DNA of 64,000 nucleotides from Adiantum capillus-veneris (taxonomy: Eukaryota > Streptophyta > Polypodiopsida > Polypodiales > Pteridaceae), in assembly GCA_014529385.2 (NCBI GenBank), contig CM043952.1, positions 153,325,057-153,389,056 on the forward strand, in the 5' to 3' direction. The translations under genes were made by a program, and so were the position numbers. Of the stretch, positions 9,976 through 20,869 are shown in pieces. How positions within the stretch are numbered: position 1 is the stretch's first letter; the number at the start of each line of letters is the position of its first letter. Under the pieces are notes generated by a model. That model had not been told where the DNA came from and made no database searches. It saw only the letters and a list, made by a program, of their open reading frames with translations.

Positions 9976-10974
9976 GGTAGTAAGTAGCATACCTCTTCAC
10001 TGTGTGTAGAGTTCCGCATCGCTGAAGCACTGTAGAACAAGAGTAAGAGAAGGAGGATGCGCGAGAGTAAGAGGTGATGGAGTTTGCTTACCGCATAGCG
10101 TCGATGGGGGTAGAGTTAATTAGAATGATGCACATTAGAGGACGCGAAAAGAGGTAGAATAGTTGAAACTTGAGATGTTTGGCGGGGGTAATGCCTTAAC
10201 TTAGAATGCTTACCTCGGGGAGGGTGACAACTTCACTTATGCGCGAGATTGCGGTTGGTAAATCGTACTGCATGGGAATTTGAGACCATTTAATACTGGT
10301 TGTCCTTGAGAGCGCAACCCACGTGCCTTTTTGAGTGACCATTAAGGGTCTGACAGACGCCAATCGCCCTTGCAGTCGCCATCTCCATCTCCATATCGCA
10401 CCTTCTGCTTGGCCAGCTCTCGTGCCTTTGCCTTTTCTGCGCCCTTCCCCTTGGCCAGCTCTCGTGATCCTGCGTTTAGAGTCAGACGCCGATCGCCCTT
10501 GCATTCGCCATTGCCCTTGCATTCGCCATCGCCTTTGCATTTTCTACGCCATTGCCATCACCATCGCCTTTGCATTTTTTGCGCTCTTCTCCTTGGCCAG
10601 CTCTCGTGATCCTGCGTTGAGTGACCTCCACTGGGTCGAGTCCTTTGCTGCCGCATCGCCACCGCCCCCCTCTGGTTCTTGCTGTCGGTGGCCTGCGACA
10701 TCACCATCCAACTCGGCGCCATTGGATATTGTAGAGACAGGTTCTTTCTCCCTGCCTCTCCCCTTCCTGTGTGTTGTTAACAGTGTGCGCACTGAAGCCA
10801 CTGCGTTAGGGTAAAAATGCATGGTTGGAATAATTACTCATTATGTGACCGTATCGCATTCATGGTTGGAATAATTACTCCTTATGTGACCGTGCCTGAG
10901 TTTGGGCATAGTGAGTGAGTAGGCCTATAAATCTATCACTAATAATTCTTATCCACCTGTTCTGAATTCCACAA
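9976..10974. other. T1 intergenic region, no gene supported
   Basis: It contains a low-complexity stretch (about 10370-10620) of repeated GCCTTTGCATT and TTGGCCAGCTCTCGTGATCC blocks. These open long frames on both strands but give only repetitive, biased translations. I do not call a gene. Confidence 0.5.
10816..10898. repeat. Two-copy 41-bp direct repeat
   Basis: CATGGTTGGAATAATTACTC followed by (A/C)TTATGTGACCGT occurs twice in tandem. Confidence 0.85.
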
Positions 10975-11490
10975 GACAGAACCAAGCGAATAGGGCCCTT
11001 CGGAGATTCTTGGGGGCTCTACTCGCTTGGTACTGACTCAACTAATGTCACCACTTATGACATTAGCGCACGGGAAATAACCCGTCGATAGGGCCATTCG
11101 GTGATTCTTGGGGCCCCTACTCCATTGGTTCTGACTCAACTAACGTCAACTCTTATGACGTTAGCACACGATACAGAACCAAGCGAATAGAGTCCTTCGG
11201 AAATTCTTCGGGGCCCTACTCGCTTGGTTCTGACTCAACTAACGTCAACTCTCATGACATTAGCACACGGGACAAAACCAAGCGAATAGAGTCCTTCGGA
11301 AATTCTTGGGGGCCCTACTCGCTTGGTTCTGACTCAACTAACGTCAACTCTTATGACATTAGCACACGGGACAGAACCATCAGGCAGAGGGTCCTTCATA
11401 TATTCTTGGGGAACCTACTCGCTTGGTTCTGACTCAAGTAACGTCACCTCTTAATGACATTAGCGCACGGGGCCGAACCAAGGAAAATGG
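10975..11490. repeat. Hairpin array D (about 99-bp units)
   Basis: About five units with ACCAAGCGAATAG...CCTTCGG and the inverse CTACTCGCTTGGT(T/A)CTGAC. Clear repeats fall at 10981, 11178 and 11277, and a diverged unit lies between the first two. A second inner inverted repeat, TAACGTCAACTCTTATGACGTTAG, is present in most units. The array ends about 40 bp before the G4 start codon, so it may act as the G4 promoter region. Confidence 0.9.
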
Positions 11491-11529
11491 GACATTGAGG
11501 GGTACTCGAGGCCCAACATTCACTTTGTT

Positions 11530-13360
11530 ATGACACCAAATAGGTTTGGCTTGCTTTTTCTTTTAGTCATGGGGATCGTAGTCCTGGAGACAGACGTGAG
11601 CGAGGATACATGTGAAGAAAAACTATTCACATTCTTATATAAAGCCCGTGCTCATCACCGTGCACCAGAACTATCAGGAATGTTCAATGCAGAGTTTTAT
11701 ATACAGAGGATTATAGATTGCTCCTTTGAGTACCTACAAAACCATTTGCAACAGTATGAGGCAGTCACTTGTGACAATGCCATGACAGTTGATGGCATGA
11801 GATATGTGCACCCTGCCGACCTTGACCCTGACAAGAGTGCTTCAAGGAGACTGAATCGCTGTCTTGAAAAGTGTCTCTCCAATGCACTGCTTGTACAAGA
11901 CAGGTGTATGAAGCACTTAAAAAAATGTCGCTTATTAGAATTCTACCATGGGTTTGTCTGTTACTTATACTTGCAGACGGATGGCGAGTCAGAGACTTCC
12001 CAGTCAACAACTTTCGGTAGTTGTCCATTGGCGCCGGAGGAAGAGGTAGAGGATGTGGAGGTGCAATTCAACCCAGAAGAAGAGGTAGAGGATGTGGAGG
12101 TGCAATTCAACCCAGAAGAAGAGCGGGAAGAGGTACTAAAGGAAACATTTGATGCGGGCTTAACTCTTGTTTCTCTTGCGGATGCATCAATAGGGTGCAA
12201 GCAAGAAAGCCCAAGTATGGAAGCGACTTTGCCTCTGAATTGTGCTCCCAGCTTTGCTATGGCGGGCGACACCCACTATATTCTGCTCACAGATATCATG
12301 CATGAGATCAATATACGGGAGGACTACTGCCTAGTGGCAATTGCAAATTTTTGTGAGGCAGACATGGGGTTTGTGGACGATGATGGAGTGGACCAATATC
12401 TTATTGATGACACAGCTCTCTGCCACTCACAGTTCACTTCAGGGTCGCAAACTGATTAAAGATACGTTCAATGAGGCGAAGTTCGGAGAGGCCAATTTGC
12501 CAACAGATGAGCAGTTTGAATTGACAACAAAACAACTCGGCTTGGAAAACATGGGTAGACACGTGGCACCCAAAGATCATGTAATGAATAGTCAGTCTAT
12601 TCACTTGTGGGGAAGGTCGATGCTGGAAATGGACGAGAATCAGATGGTAACTTTTGTCGTGCATTCAGATGGTATTAGATATGGCCGAGTGATAAAATAT
12701 CATGAGCATTTTTTTTTTGCTGCCAGGTGCTAGTGTATGACGATAGTTTTCTTAGAAGAGCGGGAGGCTCACGGCAAGGGCTTGTCTCACTGGAGTCCAA
12801 GGCAAGGATGCGGCATTGTCTCACTACATCAGGCGTTTCAACCACAAAAAGGTTTGTAGAAACAATTCAAGTACTTGACAATTGGCCCATAAATTCCTTG
12901 CAATTATTATGTAGATCATAATATACCACAAGGAATACTCCGATGACAATGCAAAGTTCCCACTGTTTGCAATGAAAGCTATTACAACATTGTGTGGTGG
13001 GCACCCCCTCCCACTAAACGCAGAAAGAGTAATTCTGATTGAAAAACAGTTTTCTCTATGTGTATTTGGCATTGGGTATGGGTGCCAGGCACTCAGAGCC
13101 CCCTATTTCATGTCCTACACAGCTCAGGCTTCGGTTGTAGGGGTTGAAGACCCGAAAATCTTAGATCCATACAATAAGCGGCTATTTCTGAGGGAAAGAA
13201 GACGCACGATGCCCGTGGGGATGCTGCCATCAACAGAGGAACAAGCTCGTCACTACAGAGCTTGCACATCGAAGAGGTACAAAGTGAGGAGGAAGGAGGT
13301 GCATCAAAGAGGATAAAAACGACGGGCTCCGGTCCATCTTCTCCCGCTCCTGACTCGTGA
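11530..13360 (+). pseudogene. T1 gene G4, unknown function
   Basis: The first exon starts at ATG 11530 with a hydrophobic segment (FGLLFLLVMGIVVLE). It continues with a Cys-rich helical part (RCLEKCLSNALLVQDRCMKH) and an acidic stretch in which EEEVEDVEVQFNP is duplicated. Downstream coding blocks on the same strand, in shifted frames, read LGLENMGRHVAPKDHVMNSQ, MVTFVVHSDGIRYGRVIKYH, AKFPLFAMKAITTLCGGHPL and EDPKILDPYNKRLF. They end in GGASKRIKTTGSGPSSPAPD at TGA 13358. The shifts may be introns of the size seen nearby (for example a CAG acceptor near 12447) or decay. I recognise no family. A membrane or signal role for the N-terminus cannot be excluded. Confidence 0.5.
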
Positions 13361-13477
13361 CCGGCGCCACCTCGCATGGCGCTCCGCCGCATTTAAAGCT
13401 CCCCAAGACATCTGTTTCTTCTCTTTGCGGATGTGTTGTAAAGATCGTGTAATTTCTGAACTCTTAAGAAGTTCCTT

Positions 13478-16044
13478 CTACCTTGCTCTATGAATTAGTC
13501 GTCTATAAGTCCATTGGTGTAACTCTAATAGGCTATTGGCCTTTTCTTTTCCTCCCCCATGTCGAGTGTGCTTAAAATAACCTGTTCTTGCCATGCAGTG
13601 GGTTTTTTCCATGCCTTGTGTGGACCATATTGATAGTGAGCTGTATGTCTTGGCAAAATATGGACCATGGTTGAACAGTATGTGCTGCATTGAAATAAAA
13701 CAAAATGGTCAGTTGAGTACAATTTAAAATTTTGTTTTGTATACGTAGAATGCCAACCTACCATGTAATGTGTGATATGTTGCCCACCCCACCCTATAAA
13801 GTAAGCCTTCTTCCAATCCAGCAAGGCTGCTTGAAATGATGTGAGCTTACTTTGGTCCCAAGAATGTTGCTCAAGGTAGTGGAAAATTTTATCTAGTGAT
13901 TTTCACACGTTCGCCTTGTGATTCTGGATTGCCCCACCACCAGCATTGTATTTAACCACTTTATGTAACTGTTTCCATTTGTTTGAACATGATTCTCCTT
14001 TCTTCTATATCTGAATCTTTGAGGCTAAACCCAAGAAACCTTCTTGCCTTCACTCCGCCTATCGATTCTTTCCTCGGTACCTTGTACCGACTTTGAGACA
14101 TCTTAGGGTCCTCTTTGATTTTGACATTGCCTCCATGCAAACTAATGTCTGAGAGCACTCCCTCTAATGCTTTGATCACTCTTTTCAACTCACTCTCTGG
14201 CTTTAATGTCCATGCAAAACATATGTACAAATGAACCACCTTTTCAATTATTCGACAGAGTGCATGAAGTGTACAGACGTGAACTCTACTCAGAGGAATA
14301 TCAAGCACTGGTTTAAAAGTTTTATCTTGAAGATGTCTGTTGGGAGCTCTAATACATTGCACACTCTCAAGTGATTGTGCATCAGCCATTCAATATAAGC
14401 ATGGATTTGCCACAGCTGCTCCGTGTGTTATGTTGTATATACACTTAAGAGTCTTTAAGTCACCTGCCATGTGCCATTCCACTGTGTAGTCGCCAAATCC
14501 TTCCACTGAAAGAACGGCTCCGTTTCTTTGTTCACTGATGATAGAAGGAATTTGGGTTTGACTAAAAACCCAATCGAGGATTTCAATTTTTCCTTATCAA
14601 CCTACAGTGAAAAATGGAAACACAAAATCAACAACCAAATAATCAATATTTTTGTTATTAGAGATTGAACGAATTATACCTGAAATGATCCTAGAGATAG
14701 AATGTTGTTTTCTGATTGCACGTTGAAGTATCGTGGATCCTCTTTCGTTATTGATGGATCTACAGCTCTGTTCATGAGGGTAATGGTGACTCTCTCCAAC
14801 TTCTTGTTCTTCAGGACCTCGCACTCGTCGAGCTTCAAAACAAACTTGAGAACCCCACCGCACTCGTCTCGACTGATGTCAAAGAAGTGAACTGCATACC
14901 TTTGCAATGCTTCAAGATCAACGAAGAGGTTGTTGTGCTCGTTAAACTGTACCTCTCTGCCGCCCTTGCCTAAGAACGTTGCTTCAATATGGAATGGTGA
15001 CCCAAGTTTCTCAAACACCTCATCGTTAACGTGCCGGTGAGCAGCCTTTAGATGTGATGGCTTTGGCAGCAATGATCCTCTCTGTAGTTTATTTTGAGAT
15101 TTTTTAGCTAATGCTTTGAAGAGTGCCTTGTATCCCATCTGCGAGATGCCACTCTCATCAAGTATTGCTTGCATTTCCATTGGTTCCAGCTGATTCTCGT
15201 TCATGAAGGAGGTAAGTAGCCTCCCTTTCAACTTACGAAATTTTTTCTGAGTTATCATCTCTTCAACTACTTCTTTTGGAACTAGACGGCTGTAATACAC
15301 TCCGGCATTGAAGCCTGCACCGTTCGAGTTTTGGATGCAGTAAAGACCTGCCAAAAAAGCACAATGCGTTATGATCATGTATAGGAAAGTAAGTGTATCC
15401 ACTTATTAATGAAGCACATTGAAGAAACAAACTTCGAGTTACCTTAAAGCTCGTATTCGTTTTTTCAGGCCACCACTACCAACCTTCATGTTCTCAAGGT
15501 TGCACAGATCTCGTTTTCTTTTCCAACTACCAAGCACGGTGTCTTTCTCTGGCAAACTTGTGATCTTCTTCTCAAGGCCTCGGATTGTCTCTTTGTTTGA
15601 TGAAATCTTTTGAGAGCATGCTTCATTAAGTTTCTTCAGCTGCATGTTCTCCATTGCCAGGAAGTTTCTTTGCCTTTCCGCATTCAATCCTCTCATTTCC
15701 AAATGTTCGGCGTATCCCAATAGCCCATCCTTGCCATCGCCTGTGAAATGTAAGAGGTTAGTGATATTAGCAAAGGGAGGTGGCGCATTTGTCGTAGGAT
15801 CCTTTGGATAAATAGACCCATCGGTCCACAAATCCAAATGATGTTCCTTGTTTGTCCTTCTAAGTTCTTTCTCCCGTTGAGATAAGAAAGACTCCCTCCT
15901 ACGTTTCTGCAACGGTGCGTACTCTTGCAATACATCAACATGAAGATGATGTGTGTTCTTTCTTTGGGTAAGTGTTAAAGATGAAGGGGCCGAGGATTGT
16001 AAGTTCAAATTAGTGTTTTCATCAGGAAAAGATGTGTTGTCCAT
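13478..16044 (-). pseudogene. T1 gene G5: multi-exon, candidate DDE-type transposase
   Basis: Exon 1 (16044-15443) encodes an N-terminal coiled-coil-rich part (MDNTSFPDENTNL; NFLAMENMQLKKLNEACSQK). Exon 2 (15347-14680) carries LKFVLKLDECEVLKNKKLER. Exon 3 (14601 down) carries FFQWKDLATTQWNGTW. Later blocks carry RVHVCTLHALCRIIEKVVHL, KVVKYNAGGGAIQNHKANV and WKKAYFIGWGGQHITHYM. The last exon (13684-13478) carries GMEKTHCMARTGYFKHTRHG. Introns at 14602-14679 (78 bp) and 13685-13761 (77 bp) have good GT-AG sites. The widely spaced acidic residues (LDE, and Glu in GMEKTH) and the LHA motif resemble a DDE nuclease layout, but I cannot assign a superfamily. A TGA at 13903 and at least one frameshift indicate decay. 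The exon 1-2 junction does not keep phase with the best-looking donor at 15442. Confidence 0.55.
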
Positions 16045-16361
16045 TCCTAGAGTTGATAGAGAAGAAGACGGAGAAATGTCTTAGGTTTTGGGAGGGAAAG
16101 CCATATTCTCAAGTTTAGAGTTGATAGAGTTCGTGTGGCTTATGTTTCTGGAGGGAACGCTTGTAAGTTGGCATTTCAAATCATTAGTCATACGGTTAGT
16201 TGGATTCCTGACAAGAGAATGAAGGATAAGAATGATAAAGACGGCGGCTACCTACCAAAGAATGTCATTTTGGCTTTTTGTTGCGCAGAAAAGTATCACA
16301 TAAAATGCACAAGTTAACATTTTCATTTTCTCTCTCTAAGCCGACGTGGCACTTCTTACAG
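16045..16361. other. T1 right subterminal region
   Basis: Non-coding stretch between the G5 start codon and the right inverted repeat, likely to hold the G5 promoter. No repeated motif stands out. Confidence 0.45.
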
Positions 16362-16393
16362 GGCCCAAAAGTGAGTCCAACTTTCTCCTAATG
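16362..16393 (-). repeat. T1 right terminal inverted repeat
   Basis: Its reverse complement starts CATTAGGAGAAAGTTGGACT, matching 3589-3620 with two mismatches over 32 bp. Confidence 0.85.
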
Positions 16394-16467
16394 TCTCTAT
16401 GCAAAATGTGTGAACTGTTCTGAGGCTAGGCTCTTTGTTAGAGCATCCGTGGGTTTTTCATATGTGT

Positions 16468-16919
16468 CATTAGGAAGAGGATGGGGTGTAGGAAGGCCTC
16501 TTTATTTTCCATGAGCTTATGGAGGTGATTAACATTTTAACAAATAGGTGTACGTCTTGTGTGCAAGAATGGTGGGTGTGTAAGAGATGTGTAAGAGGGG
16601 TCAAATGATGCACTTTTCCCCCCAAAAAGGAGGTGGATAATTTTACATACAGTTTTCGGCTTTCCATAACTCCCACATATGATCTCCGATTTGAGTGGAG
16701 ATCATGGTTCTGTAATCTACGCATTGAGCTCTTCCATAGATATGCTACATGATATGGTTTTACTAGCTAGATTTTAAACTCCATTTTGGGGGAAAATTTT
16801 GACGTTTTGCCTATTTGAATTCAAAAGCTTTCCATTGATTACTTTATTAATACTAAAGGTTTGAATTCCTTAAATTGCCAAATAAAGAGGCCTTCGTAGA
16901 CCCCATTCTCTTCCTAATG
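16468..16919. mobile_element. 452-bp MITE with 37-bp TIRs in Copia-A RNase H
   Basis: The ends 16468-16504 and 16883-16919 are inverted repeats matching at 34 of 37 positions, starting CATTAGGAAGAG. The flanks (GGGTTTTTCATATGTG and GAACTTTGAATAAC) are contiguous in Copia-C near 56.10 kb, so the insertion point is defined. There is no coding content. Its first eight bases (CATTAGGA) are the same as those of T1, suggesting a related family moved by the same or a similar transposase. The target duplication is unclear (2 bp at most). Confidence 0.85.
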
Positions 16920-18300
16920 GAACTTTGAATAACTTAGTGCGTTTGCTAGCCAAAATATCCCATACCACATGATACATGACCTCTATGTGTTTTGACTTGG
17001 AGTGAAATGCGGGGTTCTTTGCTAACGCAATCGCACTCTGACTGTCACAATGTAGGACTGGGGTCTAGTGTATACCGAAATCTCCCACTAGACAAGATAA
17101 CCACACCATTTTCTTACTGGAACTAGAAACTACAACATACTTTGCCTCAGTGGTGAAAGACGAAGTGCAGTTTTGGATACATGACCTCCAAAAAATTGCC
17201 GCTCCAGCAAACAAGAAAACATAGCCATATGTGTATTGCCTAGTGTCCACACAACCCGCATAATCCAAATCAGTGTATCCAACTATGGATGCATCACCGT
17301 TCCCAAAGTATACACATTTACCAGTTGAGCCCTTGACGTATCTCATGATGTGCTTCATTGCTTCCCAATTCTTTCTACTTAGATTTTTCATAAACCTGTT
17401 GGCCACTCGCACTGCATATGCAATGTCTGGCTTGTGCTAACCATGGCAAACATGAGACTTCCAACTGCCAAAGAATACGGCACCTTTGCCATCTCCACCT
17501 TTTCAGCATCCGATTTGGGACAATCATGCTTGCTATTTTTTTTGTATGCAACGATAGGGGTACTCAATGCTTTCCCCCCTTGCATATGAAGACGTTGCAA
17601 GACCTTGTCGACATACTCTTCCTATGAAAGTTCAAGTATACCATGTTTGCTATCTCTTTTGATACGCATACCAAGAAAGTGATGTGTATCACCCAAATCT
17701 TTCATAGAAAATTGCTTGCTTAAGGCATCTTTGAGAAGTGCAATCTCATCTTTTGACTTCCTGGCTATGAGAATATCATCCATGTACAAAATCAGAATGA
17801 TGAGGGAACCATCATTCAACCTCTTTGTGTACAAGCAGTGATCCTCTTGGCTCCGTACATAACCCTGGGATTGAATGTACTTATCAAACTTGATGTACCA
17901 TTTCCTTGAGACTTCCTTTAATCCGTACAAAGATTTCTTGAGTCTACAAACCAATTTTGCCTGTATTGGCTTCTCTGGCTGTTTTATGTAAACATCCTCT
18001 TCAAGATCCCCATGAAGAAATGTTGTCTTCACATCCATTTGGACCAATTCCATGTCCTCGATGGCTACTAGACCAAGCACAAGATGCAATGTAGTCATCT
18101 TGACCACTGGAGAAAAGATTTCATCAAAATCCATGCCTTTCGTTTGCTTGAACCCTTTTGCAACCAATCTGGACTTATACTTAGGATCAGGATCACCTGT
18201 GATATACTTCTTCTTGTACACCCATTTGCATGGCAATGCTTGTTTGCCTGTAGGTAACTCTGTCAATTTCCAAGTTTCATTGGCTAAATTCATCCTCTTC
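16920..18300 (-). pseudogene. Copia-A reverse transcriptase and RNase H
   Basis: The RT block (18293-17622) contains RLVAKGFKQTKGMDFDEIFS, QMDVKTTFLHGDLEEDVYI and the active-site YMDDILIARKSKDE. A stop follows LGMRIKRDSKHGILELS. The connection continues with GGKALSTPIVAYKKNSKHDC (17600 down) and the RNase H block with YTDLDYAGCVDTRQYTYGY and SFTTEAKY (17412 down). Several frame changes and stops separate the blocks, and the MITE at 16468 interrupts the RNase H tail. It is non-functional. Confidence 0.9.
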
Positions 18301-19345
18301 CCACTTCACGCTATCATACATTTGAATGGCCTCTTTGTATCAAGTGGGTTCACCGCAATCAGTGACTAGAAAGTAGTTTAATCCTGGCTCAAAACGCTCA
18401 AGTGCACGAGATGTACAAGTAGATCTCCGAAGTACAATAAGTGACTAGAAAGTAGTCTAATCCTAGCAAGTAGTCTAATCTTGGCTCAAAATGCTCAAGT
18501 GCACGAGATGTACAAGTAGATCTCCGAAGTTCCTGACTGCTAGATTTTGCTCTCTGTGGAGCAACATGTGTGTGTGTACTAGTGGAAGGTACATCACTAG
18601 CACGTTCAACATTATGTGTAACTGGCAATGAGGAAACATATTCAGACCGTACTATGCAATATTCAATGTCTTTCACTGGCTTTTATGCATCTTGGCCTCG
18701 TAGACTATCACTTGCTAGATGCGTATGACCTTCTTTGATTCCAGGTGCCAGAGACGATATCCCATCTTGCCATCTACACCATATCCAATGAAGATGCACT
18801 TGTATGATTTGGGATCCAACTTTTGTCTAAGTGCTTTTGGCACATGTGAGAATGCCTCACACCCAAATACACGTAATCTATCATAATTGGGCTCTTTGCC
18901 CGTCCACATCTCCTACGGAACCTTGTACTTCAGTGGTGTATTAGGTGACCTATTGATTAAGTAAGTAGCCGTCGGAACAGCTTCTCCCCAAAATTCTTGA
19001 GGTAAGTCGGCCGTAGACAACATAGAAGTGACCTGTTCCTTAATGGTTCTATCATCCTTTCAGCCACACCGTTTTGTGTGGTTGTGTAAGGAGTGGTAAA
19101 CTGTCCTCTAATGCCTCTTTTACTGCAAAATTCCTTGAACTCAGAGAAAATGTACTCGCCTCCATTGTCATTGCACAAAGCTTTAAGCTTTCTACTTGAT
19201 TGGTTCTTGACCAATGAGTCGCTCTTCTGCTTCAAGAGATAAACCCACACCTTTTTAGTAGAGTCATCTATGAATGTTAGGAAGTATAATGCTCCCCCTA
19301 GAGACTTGACTAGCATAGGCCCACACAAGTCGCGATGAACAAGAT
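18301..19345 (-). pseudogene. Copia-A integrase and linker
   Basis: The integrase core reads HRDLCGPM (first Asp), [10 protein letters not shown] (second Asp) and [10 protein letters not shown] (Glu). The downstream block (18909-18715) reads YDRLRVFGCEAFSHVPKALR and IFIGYGVDGKMGYRLWHLES, typical of the copia integrase C-terminal region. Around 18360-18500 a segment of about 80 bp (AGTGACTAGAAAGTAGT...CAAGTAGATCTCCGAAGT) is partly duplicated. Confidence 0.88.
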
Positions 19346-19399
19346 CTAGAGGACTCCCTAACTCCTTGTTCCCAAAGGCATTGATGTCAACCTAATCTG

Positions 19400-20160
19400 C
19401 TTACCATCGAAACAATGCTTGCATAAAGAGAAGCTAGATTAATCTAACACAGGGATATAGCCAAAATGTTGCAAGACTTTCATTCCCTTTAGACTCATAT
19501 GTCCTAACTGGCTATGCCACAATTATGTAGACGGCAGCTCGGCTATACAAATAGAATTCTCTTTCACAAAAGAGAACTAAAGTGAGTACAATGAGTGATC
19601 CTTTTGGCCTTTAAGCATGGCCAAATTTCCCTTATTGATGATCCAAGAACCATGAGCAAATATGGTAGTGTAACCCAAATCATCCAGTTGTCCAACTGAC
19701 ATCAAATTCTTCGTCAATTTGGGTACATGTCTGACAATATGCAGCATAAACTCAGTGCCATTACACATAGAAAACTTGATGCTACCCACACCGCATAAAT
19801 CAAGATCATAAGAATTCCCTAGCTTCATCGTGCACCATGCGTGGCAGTCTACGTAGAAAACCACACCTTGTGAGGAGTCACATAAAAGCTAGCACATGAG
19901 TCCACAATCCAATTCTGTGCATACACTCATCATGAGATAACAATGCATCAAGACTCAAAGTTGATGTGAAAATCAACACATCATTTGACACTTCAGAAAC
20001 TTTTCCAATGGCCGGAGACTCAACCACATTAAGCTCTTCAATTTTCACGTTGCTTTTAGGTTTGTCAGACTTTGCTTTCTCTTTGCACTTATCATGTTAC
20101 ATTGGGCAGCAATCTTTCTTTAAGTGTCCCTTTTTATGACAGTAGTAACACTCTACATTT
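19400..20160 (-). pseudogene. Copia-A zinc knuckle, protease and GAG-pre-integrase region
   Basis: A zinc knuckle CYYCHKKGHLKKDC lies at about 20150-20110. The protease motif reads NWIVDSCASFYVTP (near 19900), with the family DSG changed to DSC, followed by KLTKNLMSVGQLDDLG (about 19700). Stops separate the pieces. Confidence 0.85.
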
Positions 20161-20169
20161 CGTATGACT

Positions 20170-20869
20170 TTGCTGCAACTCTTGCTACGACTTTCCGTGC
20201 GATCATGTGAACGACTGCGGCTACCACCACTCTACTTTTGAAATTACCTTTTGTCACGATTTCTACTAGCCACATATGCATCACCATGGCCACTTGCATC
20301 AAGAGATAGACGTCGAATATCCTCAGTGAGAAACACACCAATAACACTACTAAAATCTAGCTTGCCATTGGGTTCAAAATTTCTTATGGCCATATTAAAA
20401 GTATCCCATGACAATGGTAGCAAACATAGCAAGAAAATGGCCTTCATTTCATCATCCAAATTGAGACCTTTTGAAGTAAGTTGTGAAAACACGTTGTGAA
20501 CTCATTCAAATGAGAACTAACATTATTGCCTGCTTTCATGTTCATGCACATCAATTTATTCATCAAGAAAACCTTGTTTGAGGCGTTGTTGGCATCCCAA
20601 GCCTGACATAGAGCATCCCATAGATCTTTGGCGTTGGTCTTATCCATTATGGTAAAGTAAAGGTGCAGGCAAATGGTCGCCATAGCACGCTCATTCAAAT
20701 CATCCCACTCATTATCAGTGTAGACATGGTCTCTTCTTTCATGCAAGGGTACGATCAAGCCTTTGTTGATCAAAACATCTTGCATACGCTGCCGCCAAAT
20801 GACAAAGTTTGAGCCATCAAACTTTTTGATGTAATACTCTTCTCTTTCGAAAGCACTACTCGCAGCCAT
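20170..20869 (-). pseudogene. Copia-A gag
   Basis: It starts at ATG 20869 with MAASSAFEREEYYIKKFDGS and contains FVIWRQRMQDVLINKG and CQAWDANNASNKVFLMNKLM, the copia gag (UBN2-like) layout. A frameshift near 20490 moves the rest (LNLDDEMKAIFLLCLLPLSW) to another frame. Confidence 0.85.

Larger units (their letters stand above)
3589..16393. mobile_element. T1: 12.8-kb gene-rich TIR element inserted in Copia-A
   Basis: The two ends are inverted repeats: 30 of the first 32 bases match between 3589-3620 and the reverse complement of 16362-16393, starting CATTAGGAGAAAG. Both flanks are Copia-A 3'-end sequence (CCCTACGCCCATC on the left, TCTCTATGCAAAATG on the right). These are adjacent in the uninterrupted relative at 56.17 kb, so the insertion is well defined. 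A target-site duplication is absent or at most 2 bp. Inside are G1-G5 and four hairpin arrays. I recognise no standard transposase superfamily, although G5 is a candidate. The short terminus and lack of an 8- or 9-bp duplication argue against hAT and MULE elements. Confidence 0.78.

Noticed and set aside
10196-10822. Overlapping open frames on both strands rich in Arg/Trp or Pro/Ser
   Set aside because: They arise from a low-complexity repeat (GCCTTTGCATT-like), with no conserved motif or splice support.
3952-13905. Alternative genetic code or programmed readthrough to explain in-frame stops
   Set aside because: All three stop codons occur, frameshifts are also present, and Copia-B in the same window uses standard stops. 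Decay by C-to-T change is simpler.
3589-16393. T1 as a hAT or Mutator element
   Set aside because: No 8- or 9-bp target duplication is visible at flanks that are otherwise well defined, and no hAT dimerisation or MULE transposase motif was found.
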